Source: Paraburkholderia phosphatilytica
GTDB taxonomy: Bacteria; Pseudomonadota; Gammaproteobacteria; Burkholderiales; Burkholderiaceae
DNA length: 64,000 bases
Assembly (NCBI RefSeq): GCF_003443895.1
Contig: NZ_QQOA01000026.1
Location: 44,020 to 108,019 of the forward strand
Reading direction: 5' to 3'
Shown here in pieces: positions 60,373-64,000 of this stretch. The notes below the pieces were generated by a model. It made no database searches and was not told the DNA's origin. It saw nothing but the letters and a program-made list of their open reading frames with translations. How positions within the stretch are numbered: the stretch's first letter is position 1; each line of letters starts with the position of its first letter. The translations under genes and the position numbers were made by a program.

Positions 60373-61674
60373 TTACTCGCTCGCGGTCCACTCGACGTTC
60401 GCGCCCACCGAGCGCAGGTTTTCGACGAAGCGCGGATGCGCGCGGCGGATCGGCAGCGCGTTCATGATCTCGGAGCGCCCTTCGATGCTGGCCGCGACCA
60501 TCAGCAGCGCGATCGCCACGCGGATGATGTACGGGCTCTCCACCCGTGCCGGACGCAGCGCGAGGCCGCCGAACGTGACGAGCCGGTGCGGATCGGACAG
60601 GAACACGTGCGCGCCGAACTTCGACAGTTCGCTGGTCCAGCCCATCGCGCCGTCGTAGACCTTGTTCCAGAACATCGCGCTGCCTTCAGCCTTCACGCCG
60701 AGCGCAATGAAGATCGGCAGCAGATCGACCGGCAGATAGGGCCAAGGCGCGGCTTCGACCTTGGTGAGAATATTTTGAGTGAACGGCCGGCGCACCTTCA
60801 GTGAACCATCACTGATCGCACGCGACCAGCCATTTCGGTGAACGACCTCGATGCCGAATTTATTGAACGTGCGGTCGATCAGCGGGAACTGCTCGGGCGC
60901 GGAATTCTTCACCACGATTTCACCGCCGGTGATCGCGCCGAGCGCGAGGAACGTGGCGATCTCGTGGAAATCTTCATCGAAGCGGAACTCGCCGCCGCGC
61001 AGCTTCGTGCCGCCCGTCACGCTCAACCGCGACGTGCCGATGCCGTCGATGCCGACGCCGAGCATCGCGAGGAAGCGGCAGAACTCCTGCACGTGCGGCT
61101 CGGACGCCGCGTTGACGAGCGTCGACGTGCCGACGGCGGACGCCGCGCACAGCGCGAAGTTTTCGGTGGTCGTCACCGACGCGTAGTCCAGCCAGTGATC
61201 GTTCGGCGTCATGCCGCCGTCGTTGCGGACGATCAGCGAATCGTCGGTGCGCTCCATGCGGGCGCCGAACCGTTCGAACACTTCCACGTGCGGGTCGATT
61301 TCGCGCACGCCGAGCGTGCAGCCTTTCACGTCGCTTTCCAGCCGCGCCACGCCGAACCGCGCGAGCAGCGGCGGGACCAGCATGATCGACGAACGCATCT
61401 CCTCCGGCAGCCGGTGCGTGGCCGGATCGAAGGTGGTGGCGTGGTGGTGCAGATCGAGGATGCCGGTCGTGAAATTCACCGACACGTCACTGCCCAGCGT
61501 GCGGAAGATGTCGAGAATCTTCTTGACGTCGGTGATCTCCGGTACGCCGATCAGGCGAACCGGTTGATCGGTGAGCAGCGTGGCGCAGAGGATGGGCAGG
61601 ACGGCGTTCTTGTTGGCGGACGGCGCAATTTCCCCGCGAAGCGGAGAGCCGCCGTGGACGATCAGGTTGGACAT
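60373..61674 (-). CDS. UDP-N-acetylglucosamine 1-carboxyvinyltransferase family protein (MurA-type)
   Basis: EPSP-synthase-fold enzyme (433 aa) that transfers enolpyruvate to UDP-GlcNAc, the first step of peptidoglycan synthesis. The N-terminal SANKNAVLPILCATLLTD matches the conserved Lys-Asn pair. The reactive cysteine is kept in VKGCTLGVREIDPHVEVFER. The C-terminal PEQFPLIDRTFNKFGIEVVH and YIIRVAIALLMVAASIEGRS segments fit the family, but several core motifs are diverged from the usual chromosomal MurA. That suggests a second, specialised copy. Start ATG 61674. It stands alone, beside the secretion island. Confidence 0.82.
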   Translation of the reverse strand: MSNLIVHGGSPLRGEIAPSANKNAVLPILCATLLTDQPVRLIGVPEITDVKKILDIFRTLGSDVSVNFTTGILDLHHHATTFDPATHRLPEEMRSSIMLVPPLLARFGVARLESDVKGCTLGVREIDPHVEVFERFGARMERTDDSLIVRNDGGMTPNDHWLDYASVTTTENFALCAASAVGTSTLVNAASEPHVQEFCRFLAMLGVGIDGIGTSRLSVTGGTKLRGGEFRFDEDFHEIATFLALGAITGGEIVVKNSAPEQFPLIDRTFNKFGIEVVHRNGWSRAISDGSLKVRRPFTQNILTKVEAAPWPYLPVDLLPIFIALGVKAEGSAMFWNKVYDGAMGWTSELSKFGAHVFLSDPHRLVTFGGLALRPARVESPYIIRVAIALLMVAASIEGRSEIMNALPIRRAHPRFVENLRSVGANVEWTASE

Positions 61675-62339
61675 GTCGGGTCGGATCGGGACGGGAAGAG
61701 GGCACAAGGGCGATATGATGCCATCGCTTCGCGTGGGCCGTTTCGTTTGGCCGCGCGTACAGCCACGACGTCTGTCGCAGCGAGATCGCGGCAGCGACCC
61801 TGCATCGAACTGACACTTCCTTACGGTGGCGTCGGGCCCGTCGGGTGGTTTTGGACGGGTCGTGGCCGGTTCCAGGTGCAATTGCAATTTGCATTGAACC
61901 ACCACGCATTGTCGACTACTGTAGTAGTGATCTTTTCGTGTTCAGACCGGTGAACACACAATCGATTTGCAAAACAGTGATCCTGGCAAGCGAATGTCGG
62001 CGCTGCGAAGACAGAACACGATAATCGTGCGGCGCAAGAGCGTGGCTTGACGCCACGCGATACTCGCGCATTACCGCTCCATCGTTGTCGGCGTTGCCGA
62101 ACGCGACGCAGTCGTTCGTCCCGTGCGGCAGGGCGACAAAAAACATTTCCGTCGTACGCTTTGTCCACTTTTATATGCATTCCTAACATAATAAGTTTCG
62201 CAAAACATGATCCGATCGATACCTGCACGAATTGAACGTTAAGGAATACATATTGAATTGCGTCGATTCATTCGATCCGACGCGCGCCACGATGGCGGCC
62301 AGCGCCGAGGAACATATCAATCACTGCAAGGAGAATGTC
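61675..62339. promoter_or_regulatory. Gene-free stretch upstream of the MurA-type gene
   Basis: About 660 bases without a convincing gene. A perfect inverted repeat GTGTTCA-N6-TGAACAC lies at 61938-61957, about 265 bases before the MurA-type gene, and could be an operator. The segment nearest 62200 is AT-rich and probably holds the promoter of the interrupted gene that follows. Nothing else is recognised. Confidence 0.5.
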
Positions 62340-63563
62340 ATGTCACGAGTGCGATCGGGGCGCTTTACGCCCACCGACATCACAACGGGATTAGGACTGC
62401 TGGCGGGACTGGCCGGGACATGGAAGGGGCACGGTTTCAATCTGATCGCCCGCCCGGACTTTCACGACAAGACGGACCTGTACCTGCAGTTGAACCATAC
62501 GCGCGAGACCCTGACGTTCGACCCGATTGGTTCGCCGGTGCCGAATCGGGGCTTCGGTCAGGACGATATCGAGCTGTTCGGTCTGACCTACCTTCAGAAG
62601 ATCGTCGACGCGGGACACGATGGCGCGTTGCATATCGAACCCGGCATCTGGATCACGCAGCCGAATACGTCGTTTCCAGCGGACGGTGTGCCGAACCCGC
62701 CAAACCAGCTGGTGGCGCGCATGGCCACGATACCGCACGGCAATTCGGTACTGGCGCAAGGTGTTGCTTCGCCGTTCGACGGTACGCCGCTAGTGAAAAC
62801 CGGAAGCTTCGAATACGCGTTCTCGCAGTTTCCTTCGTTCAACAGCACGCCGTTCGCTGTGCCGCCGACGGCGTCGGGAATAGTCTTCAACGCCGCAGGA
62901 TCTTCCGAGAAACTCACGGCGGCAACAATCCCCGCAACACCGTTCCCACAGTACGACCTGAGCATACCGGCCGCGCCGGCGCCGCTTCCACCAGCTTTGC
63001 AGCAGTAGTTCAATCTCAACACACGCACACCGTTCGAGACTTCGCCGCCGGAGCCGGCGTTTCCGGATAATCCGGGCAATCAGGCGCTCGTCAACGACCC
63101 GATCGTGCTGCTGCAAAACGACGTCACGAAGCTGGTCGACGAAGGCTACTCGTTTTCCGGATTCACGCTCAATGTCGCGACGCAGGCCACGATCACGTTT
63201 TTGCAGAATGCCAACAGCAAGGCAGTGGGACCGACGCAGACCGTAACGTTGCCGCAACTGGGCGGTGGCGTTGAGAACATCCGTTTTCTCGATGGCCAGC
63301 CTGTCACCGTCGCGGGCGCGCTGCAGCCCGCGGAAAACGCGCAGACGGCCATGGTCTATGCGACGTTCTGGGTTGAGACCGTGAAGAACAGCAAGACCGG
63401 CGACGAATTCAGCCAGCTTCAATATGCGCAGATGGTGGTGCTCGACTTCCCAATCTTTCACCTGCTGAACCCGGCGGAGACGAATCCGCCAACGCCACCG
63501 GCTTTCGTGAACCTCGGATGGCCGCACATCACGGTGGCAACGCTAAGAAAGAGCTTTGGCTGA
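62340..63563 (+). pseudogene. Heme-binding-like/unknown protein gene broken by an in-frame amber codon
   Basis: A frame of 408 codons that is open except for one TAG at 63006-63008 (context CAG-CAG-TAG-TTC). The first part (222 aa) contains the LAGTWKGHGFNLIARPDF and HIEPGIWITQPN stretches, which resemble a lipocalin/FABP-like heme-binding group. The second part after the stop continues in the same frame with equally protein-like sequence (VLLQNDVTKLVDEGYSFSGF, FWVETVKNS). A single C-to-T change of a Gln codon explains it. The start is ATG 62340 with AAGGAG six bases upstream. It could alternatively be two genes, but the second part has no ribosome site near the break. Confidence 0.72.
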
Positions 63564-63692
63564 TCGAAGAGTGCGCGCGCGACACGCATCCGGCGGTGCG
63601 TGTCGCGGCTGCGTTCGCGCTAGGGGCTGTCGTGAGAGACACGAGTTTTATTTGACATAAGATAAATTATCGATGTTTTTATTGTGAGAGCT

Positions 63693-63734
63693 AGTTAGTA
63701 ATGTCTGGTTTGAGCCAGTTAGAAATGTCTGGTT
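63693..63734. repeat. Tandem 18-bp repeats at an insertion-sequence end
   Basis: AGTTAGTAATGTCTGGTT (63693-63710) and AGTTAGAAATGTCTGGTT (63717-63734) differ at one base and are 24 bases apart, start to start. They lie 50-95 bases before a transposase start in an AT-rich stretch, as expected for transposase binding sites in the left end of an insertion sequence. The exact IS boundary is not visible. Confidence 0.65.
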
Positions 63735-63785
63735 CAGGCCTGCCCGAGGCGCATGCTGGTCGTGCGCGATACGGCGGAGCCTGTC

Positions 63786-64000
63786 ATGAACGAACCCGGA
63801 CTGGTGACGATCAGCATGAACGAGCTGCGACGCGTCAAGATCATCGAAGCGGTCGTCGAGGGACGCCTGAGCGGCGTTCGCGCGGCTGAGCAACTGGGTC
63901 TGAGGCCGATGAACCTGCGGGGCCGCGTGATCGCCATCATCCGTGAGCGCTACGCGGATTTCGGGCCAACCCTCGCGCGTGAGAAGCTGGTCGAGTGCCA
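63786..64000 (+). mobile_element. ISNCY-like transposase, 5' part (runs off the window)
   Basis: Reads MNEPGLVTISMNELRRVKII, then VVEGRLSGVRAAEQLGL (an N-terminal HTH). It continues RPMNLRGRVIAIIRERYADF and GPTLAREKLVEC, a segment characteristic of ISNCY/IS481-related transposases. In complete members about 35-45 residues separate the HTH from the ERYADFGPTLA region. Here the two are joined directly, so an in-frame internal deletion is likely. The gene continues past base 64000. Confidence 0.75.

Overview
The window is GC-rich DNA with the gene content of a Burkholderia-type betaproteobacterium (Burkholderia/Paraburkholderia/Caballeronia). The evidence is a Burkholderia-style porin, a rhamnolipid operon (rhlA/rhlB/rhlC), many LysR/IclR regulators and TRAP transporters. 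I saw no rRNA, tRNA or CRISPR array. The window starts in intergenic sequence and ends inside a transposase gene.

Layout. (1) 0.1-8.5 kb is a sugar-acid module: an IlvD/Edd dehydratase, a porin, a divergent uronate dehydrogenase, a complete TRAP transporter and a LysR regulator. Two near-identical operator-like sites lie between the divergent udh and TRAP genes. (2) 8.7-11.9 kb holds a CoA-transferase, an enoyl-CoA hydratase-like protein and an MFS transporter. (3) 11.95-15.7 kb (minus strand) is a tight rhamnolipid operon, rhlA - methyltransferase - rhlB - rhlC, followed upstream by a pyruvyl-transferase-like gene and a small unknown gene. (4) 17.7-25.7 kb is ordinary accessory metabolism: a class V aminotransferase with a dicarboxylate symporter under a divergent IclR regulator, a LysR gene, small membrane/DUF1059/GYD proteins and an ankyrin-repeat protein.

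(5) 25.9-60.3 kb is the notable part: a type III secretion island. Core genes lie in two opposed blocks. The minus block is luxR - sctQ - sctR - lytic transglycosylase. The plus block is sctV - S - C - D - (F) - I - J - K - L - N - O - T - U. Next to them are two large proteins without signal peptides that look like secreted substrates: 1106 aa with a bulb-lectin domain, and 4026 aa with an N-terminal duplication, a caspase/C80-like His-Cys site, an HExxH zincin site, a possible kinase-like motif and a terminal LysM. Three LuxR-type regulators with AHL-binding-like domains sit in the island, and a decayed fourth HTH lies just after sctU. A recurring ACTACGGAATTCG-like element sits upstream of both large genes, of sctV and sctC, and between two of the luxR genes. 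It ties the large proteins to the secretion genes as one regulon. SctU has CSSR where the family has the autocleavage motif NPTH.

(6) 60.4-64 kb has a MurA-family gene, a hypothetical gene broken by one in-frame amber codon, and the start of an ISNCY-like transposase with an apparent internal deletion.
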